DNA of 64,000 nt from Paramagnetospirillum magneticum AMB-1. Lineage in GTDB: Bacteria; Pseudomonadota; Alphaproteobacteria; Rhodospirillales; Magnetospirillaceae. Position numbers and translations under genes: made by a program. The notes under the pieces were generated by a model. That model searched no databases. It saw nothing but the letters and a program-made list of their open reading frames with translations, and was not told where the DNA came from. The DNA is taken from assembly GCF_000009985.1 (NCBI RefSeq), contig NC_007626.1, positions 2,288,011 to 2,352,010 on the forward strand. Reading direction: 5' to 3'. This document shows positions 9,953-15,837 of this stretch, in pieces; position 1 is the stretch's first letter; each line of letters starts with the position of its first letter.

Positions 9953-9981
9953 TTGTCCTATGCAGCGTATTTTTATATAAT
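9953..9981 (+). promoter_or_regulatory. Conserved rightward promoter, element B
   Basis: TTGTCC (9953-9958), 17 bases, TATAAT (9976-9981): a near-consensus sigma-70 promoter in the 482-base gap between the 147-residue gene and the DUF6626-like gene. The same promoter occurs in element A at 4936-4964. It points into the hairpin region (10056-10324) and no rightward gene starts before 10724. Confidence 0.6.
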
Positions 9982-10055
9982 GTAGTTGTACTAAACCTGA
10001 TCAGATTTTCGGCGGTCGGTTTATATTATTTCAACCGCCAAGCTCCGCTCGTCGT

Positions 10056-10085
10056 CACACAGCGCAGTTGAAACTGCGCTGTGTG
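10056..10085. repeat. 30-base hairpin in the element B noncoding region
   Basis: CACACAGCGCAGTT and AACTGCGCTGTGTG form a perfect 14-bp stem around a 2-base loop. It lies 75 bases downstream of the promoter at 9953-9981. There is no T run, so it is not a standard terminator. A Rep nicking site, single-strand origin or structured RNA are all possible. Confidence 0.6.
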
Positions 10086-10192
10086 TAGGTAGCTCCCCAA
10101 GTTGCTTTGCTGCTGCTGTGGGCGTTTCCGACGTTTTGCGTGGATCAAAGTGGGAGTAGGGACGTGCAATGCGTTTTGCGGATCGCGCCCCA

Positions 10193-10324
10193 ACTTACGT
10201 CACGTAAGTTCGCCCCCATGTCGTTCAGTACCAGCGACGTGTCGTGTTACACGACAACATCGGCCAACATACAGCATGTATGTTCGCCCCAATGCCGTTC
10301 ACTGAAGTGTCGTGTTACACGACA
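10193..10324. repeat. Cluster of short palindromes in element B
   Basis: Four palindromes lie close together: ACTTACGT-C-ACGTAAGT (10193-10209), TGTCGTG-TTA-CACGACA (10240-10256), ACATAC-AGCAT-GTATGT (10267-10283) and a second identical TGTCGTG-TTA-CACGACA (10308-10324). The first and third are each followed by gttcgcccc-like sequence. A further ACATAC...GTATGT copy is at 12291-12307. Candidates for iterons, operator sites or recombination hot spots. No coding frame crosses them convincingly. Confidence 0.6.
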
Positions 10325-10346
10325 ACATGTTGGACGTGGACGCAAA

Positions 10347-10625
10347 TCAGCACCGTCCCACCATCACGCTGTCCCAAATTCGCCCACTCAGTTTCTCCAA
10401 TATCGCCGCGTCCTTGCCGCGCTGTTCCGCTTTCGCCCTGACCAATGCCTTCGTCAAATTTCCAGCCAATGTCAGCATCGTCCGCAGCCCCGCTTGCCGT
10501 TGCCGCGCTTTCATGCTGCCATAATAGCTCCGATCACGTCCAAGCCACTTTTTGCTAAAGTCGTATTGACCTTCGGTTAAGTTATTGGTTTTTAAGATTA
10601 TATATGCGTTTTGTAATGCGTTCAT
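10347..10625 (-). CDS. DUF6626-like small protein, element B copy
   Basis: A 92-residue protein with GGAGGAATT directly before the ATG. The core NLTEGQYDFSKKWLGRDRSY and SMKAR matches the element A protein (5102-5374), as does the Leu/Ala-rich helix NLTKALVRAKAEQRGKDAA. It is divergent from the 34-residue gene and rep, across the TATTTAT/ATAAATA operator. By position it is the best candidate for a repressor or copy-control protein of the rep operon. No family with known function was recognised with certainty. Confidence 0.75.
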   Translation of the reverse strand: MNALQNAYIILKTNNLTEGQYDFSKKWLGRDRSYYGSMKARQRQAGLRTMLTLAGNLTKALVRAKAEQRGKDAAILEKLSGRIWDSVMVGRC

Positions 10626-10659
10626 AATTCCTCCAAATATATTTTTGAATTACCGATAT

Positions 10660-10683
10660 TATTTATGCCGAAGATCATAAATA
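10660..10683. promoter_or_regulatory. Inverted-repeat operator candidate, element B
   Basis: TATTTAT (10660-10666) and ATAAATA (10677-10683) match the site in element A, with 10 instead of 11 bases between arms. A gyagtagcgc-like stretch follows in both. Conservation here contrasts with the diverged genes on the right. Confidence 0.55.
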
Positions 10684-10723
10684 CCGCTGCGGAAGTAGCG
10701 CATATATTTTGGGAGAGTGAAAA

Positions 10724-10828
10724 ATGAAACAAGGAACTTTAGTGGAATATGGATTTGATGGAAAGCGAGTGGATATTAACGCGCTTGCGCTATATGCAAT
10801 TTTTCTTACCGTCAATTATTCAAAGTAG
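10724..10828 (+). CDS. 34-residue conserved element microprotein, element B copy
   Basis: GGGAGAG precedes the ATG. The gene is 105 bases including the stop, exactly as in element A (5474-5578), and ends nine bases before the rep ATG. Identical residues include VE, GF, G, V, I and LALYA at the same positions, 13 of 34 in all. The DNA is AT-rich here and GC-rich in element A, so the protein similarity is not explained by recent common DNA. Function unknown; close coupling to rep suggests a role in replication or its control. Confidence 0.75.
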   Translation: MKQGTLVEYGFDGKRVDINALALYAIFLTVNYSK

Positions 10829-10837
10829 GCTGCCGCA

Positions 10838-11725
10838 ATGGGCGAGAAAGTCACTTTAGATAAAATTGCCGACAAATCTGTATTTGAGCAGAAATACAGA
10901 TACAAGAATAAAATCGGCGATCACGCCGAAGGTAAAATACGACAAAGGAAGTATGTTGTTGAAAGTTTGTGCCGAGACTTTTCTGACAAAAAGGCTACCG
11001 CGCTTGCTTTGCGAATTATGAATTGCTCCGCAAGCCAAAAATGCAATCAGCCATTCTGTCCGATGTGCCGACATAAGAAACAAGAATTATTTGCAAAATA
11101 TGTGATTGATAAGTTTGGAAGTGTAAGCGCAGACAAGTTGCGACTGCTTACGATATTGCATTCTGTCCATTACAATCCATTGGATATAAACAGCGATCTT
11201 ATTAAAAAGCTGCGGAAGGATATGGACAATTTGTTTGACAAGATACAGCTTTATGCTGATGACAATATACGATTTATTGGGGCATTTGAGATTGATGCAA
11301 TCGCAGGAGATGAAGAATTATCGGATAGAAAGGTAAATACGCTATCGGCGCTCGGATACGACAAGAATGCTAAATCTGCATGTTTTCTCCTTCATTTTCA
11401 TGCAGTTATGTATCTTCCGTCGTTTCAAAATCCAAAATACGACATAGAGCGCGAAATACGAAAATACTACAATGGCAGCCATCAAGTAGACTTTACGGAC
11501 CTTCATAAAGACAAAACGCACGATGAAAATTTACATAATATGGCAACCTACATGCTTAAGTTCAGGTTGCAGCATTCAAAGAGTGTCGCAAGCGATGATG
11601 ACGAAAAACAATTCACTCGCACTCAGTATTCGTCTCTCTATAGCTATTCAATAGCCAAGTCAGTAGTTATGGCCGTTGATAGATGCGGAGGATTTCAGGG
11701 ATTAATAACAAGGAGATTGAAATAA
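10838..11725 (+). CDS. HUH-endonuclease replication initiator (Rep), element B
   Basis: A 295-residue homologue of the element A Rep. It aligns without gaps for about the first 150 residues. The zinc-type motif CNQPFCPMCRH (Cys63, 69, 74, 77), the HUH motif in FLLHFHAV (His186, His188) and Tyr238 in TYMLKFRLQHS are all kept. The coding sequence is AT-rich with many AAA, GAT and ATT codons, unlike the host and unlike element A, which suggests acquisition from a lower-GC background. Predicted to nick and join single strands at an origin on the element. The origin itself was not located. Confidence 0.83.
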   Translation: MGEKVTLDKIADKSVFEQKYRYKNKIGDHAEGKIRQRKYVVESLCRDFSDKKATALALRIMNCSASQKCNQPFCPMCRHKKQELFAKYVIDKFGSVSADKLRLLTILHSVHYNPLDINSDLIKKLRKDMDNLFDKIQLYADDNIRFIGAFEIDAIAGDEELSDRKVNTLSALGYDKNAKSACFLLHFHAVMYLPSFQNPKYDIEREIRKYYNGSHQVDFTDLHKDKTHDENLHNMATYMLKFRLQHSKSVASDDDEKQFTRTQYSSLYSYSIAKSVVMAVDRCGGFQGLITRRLK

Positions 11726-11942
11726 CCAAGCTGTGCTTGGATATTGAATTTGAAATTACGATTTGAGTGGAAGAGAGAGTTGAGGATTTTGGGGTTTTGG
11801 ATATTGATGTGGAATTGAACAGAGTGTAGATATTGGTAAAGTAAGGTATTATATAATACAAACTGTAGGAAATATTATTTCCAAGCAAGCCCCAAAAAGT
11901 CCAGCAGTTTAGCCAGTTTTAAGGGGGTTGTTTTGGAATTTA

Positions 11943-12206
11943 TTATTGTTGTTTAGTAACATTTGCTGCATCTGTATTTGCCAAAGACAGATTTTTAACG
12001 GCCGCCGACCTTGCCTTTATTATCTCAGCCTTTATCTGCCCCAATTCAAGTTTCGCCCGTTCCAGCTCCACCTGTTCCCGTTCCAGCGTCGCGTCGCTGT
12101 AAATCATTGCCATCAATTGCCGTCTCTCGTCGCTTATCGTCTCGCCCCTGCGTTCCTTTTTCCGCACCAGCCAAGCGTCAGCGTCAATTATCTCTCGTGC
12201 CTTCAT
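11943..12206 (-). CDS. Small coiled-coil element protein, element B copy
   Basis: An 87-residue homologue of the element A protein at 6667-6900. Shared features are MK.REII.AD.WL, a KERRG.TIS.ER segment and a heptad-rich helix (VELERAKLELGQIKAEI). The C-terminus differs and is longer. The 14 bases before the ATG match element A apart from one base. The 217 bases between rep and this gene (11726-11942) are AT-rich and hold no other frame that I can support. Confidence 0.7.
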   Translation of the reverse strand: MKAREIIDADAWLVRKKERRGETISDERRQLMAMIYSDATLEREQVELERAKLELGQIKAEIIKARSAAVKNLSLANTDAANVTKQQ

Positions 12207-12290
12207 GCCACTATTTATGCAGCGTGATCACCGATCTTTCCAAAATTCTGACCTGGTTGTCGCCGCAATCCGCCCCGATCTGTCCCGCCA

Positions 12291-12307
12291 ACATACAGCA
12301 AGTATGT
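12291..12307. repeat. Isolated ACATAC/GTATGT palindrome downstream of integrase B
   Basis: ACATAC-AGCAA-GTATGT followed by TCG. It repeats the palindrome at 10267-10283 and lies 14 bases past the integrase stop. Confidence 0.5.
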
Positions 12308-12320
12308 TCGTCGCCCGTTT

Positions 12321-13538
12321 TCAAATCAGCTTGTCCGCCGCCAGCGTCGTGCTTACATGCCCATAATGCTGTTCAATCATCAGCACGCTCGTTCCCATGT
12401 TCCGCGCCAGCAAGTAAACGTCCGTCCCACCGTACAGCAGCCTAAACGTCGCGTAGGTGTGTCTCAGGCTATAAAGCGTTCTCGCGTTGCCGTGCCTGTC
12501 CGTGTCCAAGTTGGCCGCCGCCATCAAATTTTTGAACCCCACCTCAAACGTGTGTATGTCCTTGCCGTTGCTATTCGTAAATAGCCCGTTTCCCTTTGCC
12601 CGCGCCTCGTCCAAGTCCTTCCAACCATAATGCGCCAGCAGCTTCTTCAACGTGTTCTTCGCCGCCCGTGTCCCAATCACCGCCCGCTTGCCCGTCTTGC
12701 CATCCACCCAAAGCCGCAGCGTCTCCGTCTGCTTGCCGTTGCCCGTGTGTATCAGTTCAACGTCCCGCCAAGTCAGTCCACGCGCCTCGCCAACCCGCAT
12801 TCCCGTCCCAACCAGCAGCCGCACGTAAAGTTCCAAAAGTTGCCTGTCCCGTTTCACACGTGGATGCTCCGCAGATCGCGTGCGCTGCCGCGCCGTCCAT
12901 ATCAGCAGCCTGTATTCCTTCACGTCAAAAGCGCCGCGCCTATTTGTCTTTGCCCGCTTCGCCTTCATAAACGCCAACTGCTTCAAGCTGCCCTGTTCCA
13001 GCCCGTGCTTCAAAATCTGCCGCAACATGCTCTGTTCCATCACCAGCGTTTTCGCCGATGGTGTTGTCGCCGCTGTTGCTACCTTCCTGTCCGCACCGTA
13101 GCCCTTCGTCCAATAGTCCAGCCGCCAGTCGTCGTAATCGTTAAAGTCCGCCGTCGTTATGCTGTTGATCGGTTTTTTGCCGAAAAATGGGAGCAAGTAG
13201 CGTTTTAACGTGCCCTGAACCAGCACCAACCGTCCCTTACTCAAGCGTCCTTCCTGCGTCTCCCGCTGTGCCTTGCGCACGTAATCGTCAGCAAGTTGTT
13301 TGAATGTTTGATCTTTTAAGGGGTGATTGTTGCGTTGCTTGTACCGCAGCTCCTCGTACAGCTCCTCCGCCGTCCGTTTCGCCTCCGCCAAGTCCGTCGT
13401 TTTCGTGCTGCGCCGCACCAGCGTGCGTTCCGTGCCCAGCCTAAACCGCGCCTGCCAAATGCCGTGTTTGTCGCTCGCCAGCGTGTACAGCACAATCCGA
13501 CCGCCACGCAGTTCAATTTCACGCTGTCCAACGTCCAT
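12321..13538 (-). CDS. int: Tyrosine recombinase/integrase, element B
   Basis: 405 residues, same length as integrase A and very similar throughout. Catalytic features are conserved: GTGMRVGEARGLTWRDV, DGKTGKRAVIG, LYSLRHTYAT and Tyr392 in QHYGHVS. Differences are mostly conservative, for example LSRNMGTSVAMIEK against LARNMGTSVLMIEQ. Both recombinases therefore should act on the same att core, consistent with the tandem arrangement. The gene follows the response-regulator gene with a conserved block at 13561-13585 in between. Confidence 0.93.
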   Translation of the reverse strand: MDVGQREIELRGGRIVLYTLASDKHGIWQARFRLGTERTLVRRSTKTTDLAEAKRTAEELYEELRYKQRNNHPLKDQTFKQLADDYVRKAQRETQEGRLSKGRLVLVQGTLKRYLLPFFGKKPINSITTADFNDYDDWRLDYWTKGYGADRKVATAATTPSAKTLVMEQSMLRQILKHGLEQGSLKQLAFMKAKRAKTNRRGAFDVKEYRLLIWTARQRTRSAEHPRVKRDRQLLELYVRLLVGTGMRVGEARGLTWRDVELIHTGNGKQTETLRLWVDGKTGKRAVIGTRAAKNTLKKLLAHYGWKDLDEARAKGNGLFTNSNGKDIHTFEVGFKNLMAAANLDTDRHGNARTLYSLRHTYATFRLLYGGTDVYLLARNMGTSVLMIEQHYGHVSTTLAADKLI

Positions 13539-13560
13539 AGCTGCACCTTCAAAAGTGCCT

Positions 13561-13585
13561 GTTAGCTACGTGTTAGTATAGCGTC
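13561..13585 (-). promoter_or_regulatory. Conserved block upstream of integrase B
   Basis: gttagctacgtgttagtata (13561-13580) matches the block before integrase A apart from two bases and keeps the coding-strand TATACT hexamer. Confidence 0.45.
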
Positions 13586-13604
13586 TTGTAATCTAAAGAA
13601 TGAC

Positions 13605-14066
13605 CTATATATCTTTGGAATTAATCGCAGCAATCTGCCTACGCTCTTCGTAGTCAGTCTTTAGCTGTATAAGTTCCGCTTCAAAATCGTCAAGTGTCGT
13701 TTCTTTGTGCAAGTATATGTCAGCTTTTTTTGCGTGGCATAAAAACAAGTCGCGTGGGCAATCTGTCTTGCACTGCAAGCTTGTCAAAATCGCCACGTAT
13801 GTGTCCGCAATTTCACCCGTGTTGCGTATAATCTCAAGCGTTTCACAACCTGAAATGACCGGCATATTTACGTCCAGTATTACAATGTGATACGCGCGAT
13901 CTGTCAGCGCAGCTTGTTTCAGCTTATCAATACCCGTATAGCCGTCCGTCACGTGCTCAATGCTACAGCCAATCCTGTCCGCCTGTAGCGTCAGCTTCGT
14001 CAACGTCGCTTCCGCAACGCTGTCGTCAATAATCAGTATCCTCGCATTCTGCGCGTGTTGCGTCAT
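13605..14066 (-). CDS. Stand-alone response regulator (receiver domain), element B
   Basis: A 153-residue single-domain receiver: ILIIDDSVAEAT supplies the acidic pair, Asp65 in IVILDVNMPVISG is the phosphoacceptor, VAILTS gives the Thr and YLHKETT the Lys. A basic and acidic C-terminal helix of about 30 residues follows. It sits at the same place as the element A regulator but is only distantly similar, so the two may respond to different host kinases. It lies between the right-end terminator and the integrase. The role in integration or excision control is inferred from position. Confidence 0.85.
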   Translation of the reverse strand: MTQHAQNARILIIDDSVAEATLTKLTLQADRIGCSIEHVTDGYTGIDKLKQAALTDRAYHIVILDVNMPVISGCETLEIIRNTGEIADTYVAILTSLQCKTDCPRDLFLCHAKKADIYLHKETTLDDFEAELIQLKTDYEERRQIAAINSKDI

Positions 14067-14080
14067 CTCGCCCGCCCAAC

Positions 14081-14115
14081 AAAAAAGCTGCCCAACACCA
14101 TGTGCCAGACAGCTT
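14081..14115 (-). terminator. Element-encoded terminator now serving rpsD
   Basis: On the minus strand AAGCTG (14115-14110) and CAGCTT (14090-14085) close a loop that can pair further (GGCAC with GTGTT), and a run of six T follows (14086-14081). It lies about 50 bases past the rpsD stop. It functionally replaces the host terminator now at 4216-4249. Confidence 0.7.
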
Positions 14116-14134
14116 CTTCATCACGTCCCAAACC

Positions 14135-14177
14135 CTGCGTTACCGCAGAATTTGGTAATGCGTGTTAGCGCGAATAG
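14135..14177. repeat. Right-end repeat of element B and attR
   Basis: Identical over 43 bases to 9238-9280. The last 13 bases (14165-14177) are the rpsD stop codon and the four preceding codons in part. Because the core keeps the end of rpsD intact, integration here leaves the S4 protein unchanged. Confidence 0.85.
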
Positions 14178-14782
14178 AATTCGACGACCAGGTTCGGTTC
14201 CATCTGAACGGCGTAGGGGACATCGCCCAGCTTGGGAATGCGGACGAACTTGCCCTTCATTTCCTTGTGGTCGACTTCCATGTAGTCGGGAACGTCGCGC
14301 TCGCCCGACTGGGCGGCCTCGAGGATCAGGGCCATGTCCTTGGACTTGGTCTTCACCGAGATCACGTCGCCTTCGTTGACGCGATAGGACGGAATGTTGA
14401 CGCGCTTGCCGTTCACCAGGATGTGGCAGTGGTTAACCAGCTGGCGGGCGGCGAAGGGGGTGGGAGCGAACTTCAGGCGATAGACCACCGCGTCCAGGCG
14501 GCACTCCAGCAGGCCGATCAGGTTCTCGGAGGTGTCGCCACGACGGCGCACGGCCTCGTCATACAGACGGCGGAACTGCTTCTCGCTGATGTTGCCGTAG
14601 TAGCCCTTGAGCTTCTGCTTGGCCATCAGCTGGGTGCCGAAATCGGACGGCTTCTTGCGGCGCTGGCCGTGCTGGCCGGGAGGGTTCTCCTTGCCGCGGT
14701 TCAGCGGGGACTTGGAGCGGCCCCAGAGGTTGGCGCCCAGGCGGCGGTTGATCTTGTACTTGGCTTCAATACGCTTGCTCAT
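14165..14782 (-). CDS. rpsD: 30S ribosomal protein S4
   Basis: A 205-residue protein of standard length. It starts SKRIEAKYKINRRLGANLWG and ends LVVEFYSR; the S4 RNA-binding domain is around residues 95-155 (CRLDAVVYRLKFAPTPFAARQ, cited as VVYRLKFAPT...LVNHCHILVNGK). S4 binds 16S rRNA early in small-subunit assembly. AGAAGGAAG precedes the ATG. A consensus-like promoter lies upstream at 14913-14940. The 3' end is the integration site of the tandem elements. Confidence 0.97.
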   Translation of the reverse strand: MSKRIEAKYKINRRLGANLWGRSKSPLNRGKENPPGQHGQRRKKPSDFGTQLMAKQKLKGYYGNISEKQFRRLYDEAVRRRGDTSENLIGLLECRLDAVVYRLKFAPTPFAARQLVNHCHILVNGKRVNIPSYRVNEGDVISVKTKSKDMALILEAAQSGERDVPDYMEVDHKEMKGKFVRIPKLGDVPYAVQMEPNLVVEFYSR

Positions 14783-14912
14783 GGTCTTCCTTCTGGCTGA
14801 ATTGATCAGCCTATTCGGTTTGTCCCGATAGTCCTGATCCGCCCTGGCGGGCGGGGAGGGGTGGGCGCGCCAAACGGCCGGCCACCCGCTTTCTCGGGAG
14901 GAGAAGGGGCGA

Positions 14913-14940
14913 AATATACGGATCAGGCCGGCTGTGTCAA
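14913..14940 (-). promoter_or_regulatory. Likely rpsD promoter
   Basis: On the minus strand TTGACA (14940-14935), 16 bases, TATATT (14918-14913). This is close to the sigma-70 consensus and about 130 bases before the rpsD start. The long leader could hold an S4 autoregulatory structure, but I could not identify one. Confidence 0.65.
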
Positions 14941-14945
14941 CAGAT

Positions 14946-15713
14946 TCAAGCCTTCCCCTCTCCCTTCTGGTGGCGATAGGTCACCAGTTCGTGGACGATG
15001 CCGTGCAGGGTCTGGATTTCCTGGCCGGTGAGGTTGGCGCGCTGGAACATGTTGCGGATGTTTCTGACCATCACCGGGCGCTTGTCGGGGACGCGGAGGA
15101 AGCCGCAGGCATCCAGTTCGCGCTCCAGATGCTCGAAGAAGAAAATCAGCTTCTCCTTGGTGGCCGGGCCTTCTGCTCCCTTGGTCATGGGCGGCAGGGT
15201 CTCGGCGGCTTCGCACTGGTGCCATTCGTAGGAGACCAGCAGCACCGCCTGGGCCAGGTTCAGCGAGCAGTATTCGGGATTGAGCGGCACGGTCAGCACG
15301 GTGTCGGCCACCGCCACGTCGTCGTTCTCCAGCCCGGTGCGCTCGGGGCCGAACAGCACGCCGAAGGTCTGGCCCTCGGCATGGGCGGCGCGCATATGGG
15401 CGGCGGCCTCGCGGGGGGTATCCACCGGCTTGGTCATGTAGCGGTCGCGGCCCGTGGTGGCCCAGACCCGGTTGAGGTCGGCCACGGCGTCCTTGGTCTG
15501 CTCGAAGACCTTGGCCGACAGCAGGAGGCGATCGGCGCCCGAGGCGGCGGCGATGGCCTTTTCGCTCAGCCAGCCTTCCCGCGGCGCCACGATGCGCATG
15601 TCGGTCAGGCCGCAATTGAGCATGGCCCGGGCCGCGGTCCCGATATTCTCGGACAGTTGCGGCCGGACCAGGATGATGGCGGGACCTGGGCGGGATGTGG
15701 CGGAGACTGTCAT
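14946..15713 (-). CDS. trmJ: tRNA (cytidine/uridine-2'-O-)-methyltransferase TrmJ type
   Basis: About 255 residues of the SPOUT superfamily. AIILVRPQLSENIGTAARAM is the N-terminal motif with Asn and Arg, VLFGPERTGLEND is motif 2 and LNPEYCSLNLAQAVLL motif 3 of the trefoil knot. A C-terminal helical extension (EHLERELDACGFLRVPDKR) is typical of TrmJ, which methylates position 32 of tRNAs with SAM. I prefer the ATG at 15713 because family members begin shortly before the first strand; a start at 15752 would add 13 residues. Transcribed toward rpsD but separated from it by the rpsD promoter. Confidence 0.88.
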   Translation of the reverse strand: MTVSATSRPGPAIILVRPQLSENIGTAARAMLNCGLTDMRIVAPREGWLSEKAIAAASGADRLLLSAKVFEQTKDAVADLNRVWATTGRDRYMTKPVDTPREAAAHMRAAHAEGQTFGVLFGPERTGLENDDVAVADTVLTVPLNPEYCSLNLAQAVLLVSYEWHQCEAAETLPPMTKGAEGPATKEKLIFFFEHLERELDACGFLRVPDKRPVMVRNIRNMFQRANLTGQEIQTLHGIVHELVTYRHQKGEGKA

Positions 15714-15812
15714 GATGACTGCGAACCCTTTATGTGAACCGTTCGCGGGCATCCAGCCGCCATTGAGGCGGCGGCCAAGCGAGCGGATGCGAGCGCCCGG
15801 CGAGGGCGCATA

Positions 15813-15834
15813 CGGCGAGCCCGAAGGCTCGCCG
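15813..15834 (-). terminator. Hairpin after cimA
   Basis: CGGCGAGCC (15813-15821) pairs with GGCTCGCCG (15826-15834), loop CGAA, immediately after the cimA stop on the minus strand. It lacks a T run, so termination would be weak; it may also just protect the mRNA end. Confidence 0.4.
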
Positions 15835-15837
15835 GTC

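Larger units (their letters stand above)
9268..14164. mobile_element. Integrative element B (HUH Rep plus tyrosine recombinase), right member of tandem pair
   Basis: About 4.9 kb bounded by the att cores at 9268 and 14165. The gene order matches element A except for the missing pseudo-receiver. The integrase closely resembles that of element A, while Rep, the 34-residue protein and the response regulator are strongly diverged. The rep region (10724-11725) is visibly AT-rich: the 60 bases from 11221 hold 19 G or C, against 36 of 60 from 6001 in element A. This points to two related but independent elements stacked at one site rather than a recent duplication. Confidence 0.85.

Noticed and set aside
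10193..10324. CRISPR-like array from repeated short palindromes
   Set aside because: The repeats differ in sequence, spacing is irregular, there are no unit-length spacers, and no cas genes lie nearby.
4273..14164. Filamentous (inovirus) prophage pair
   Set aside because: HUH Rep and tandem layout would fit, but there is no Zot-type ATPase and no string of small membrane or coat proteins. Only a satellite or integrative element can be supported.
14165..14177. tRNA gene as the integration target
   Set aside because: No tRNA cloverleaf is present at any of the three repeats. The core is plainly the last codons and stop of rpsD.
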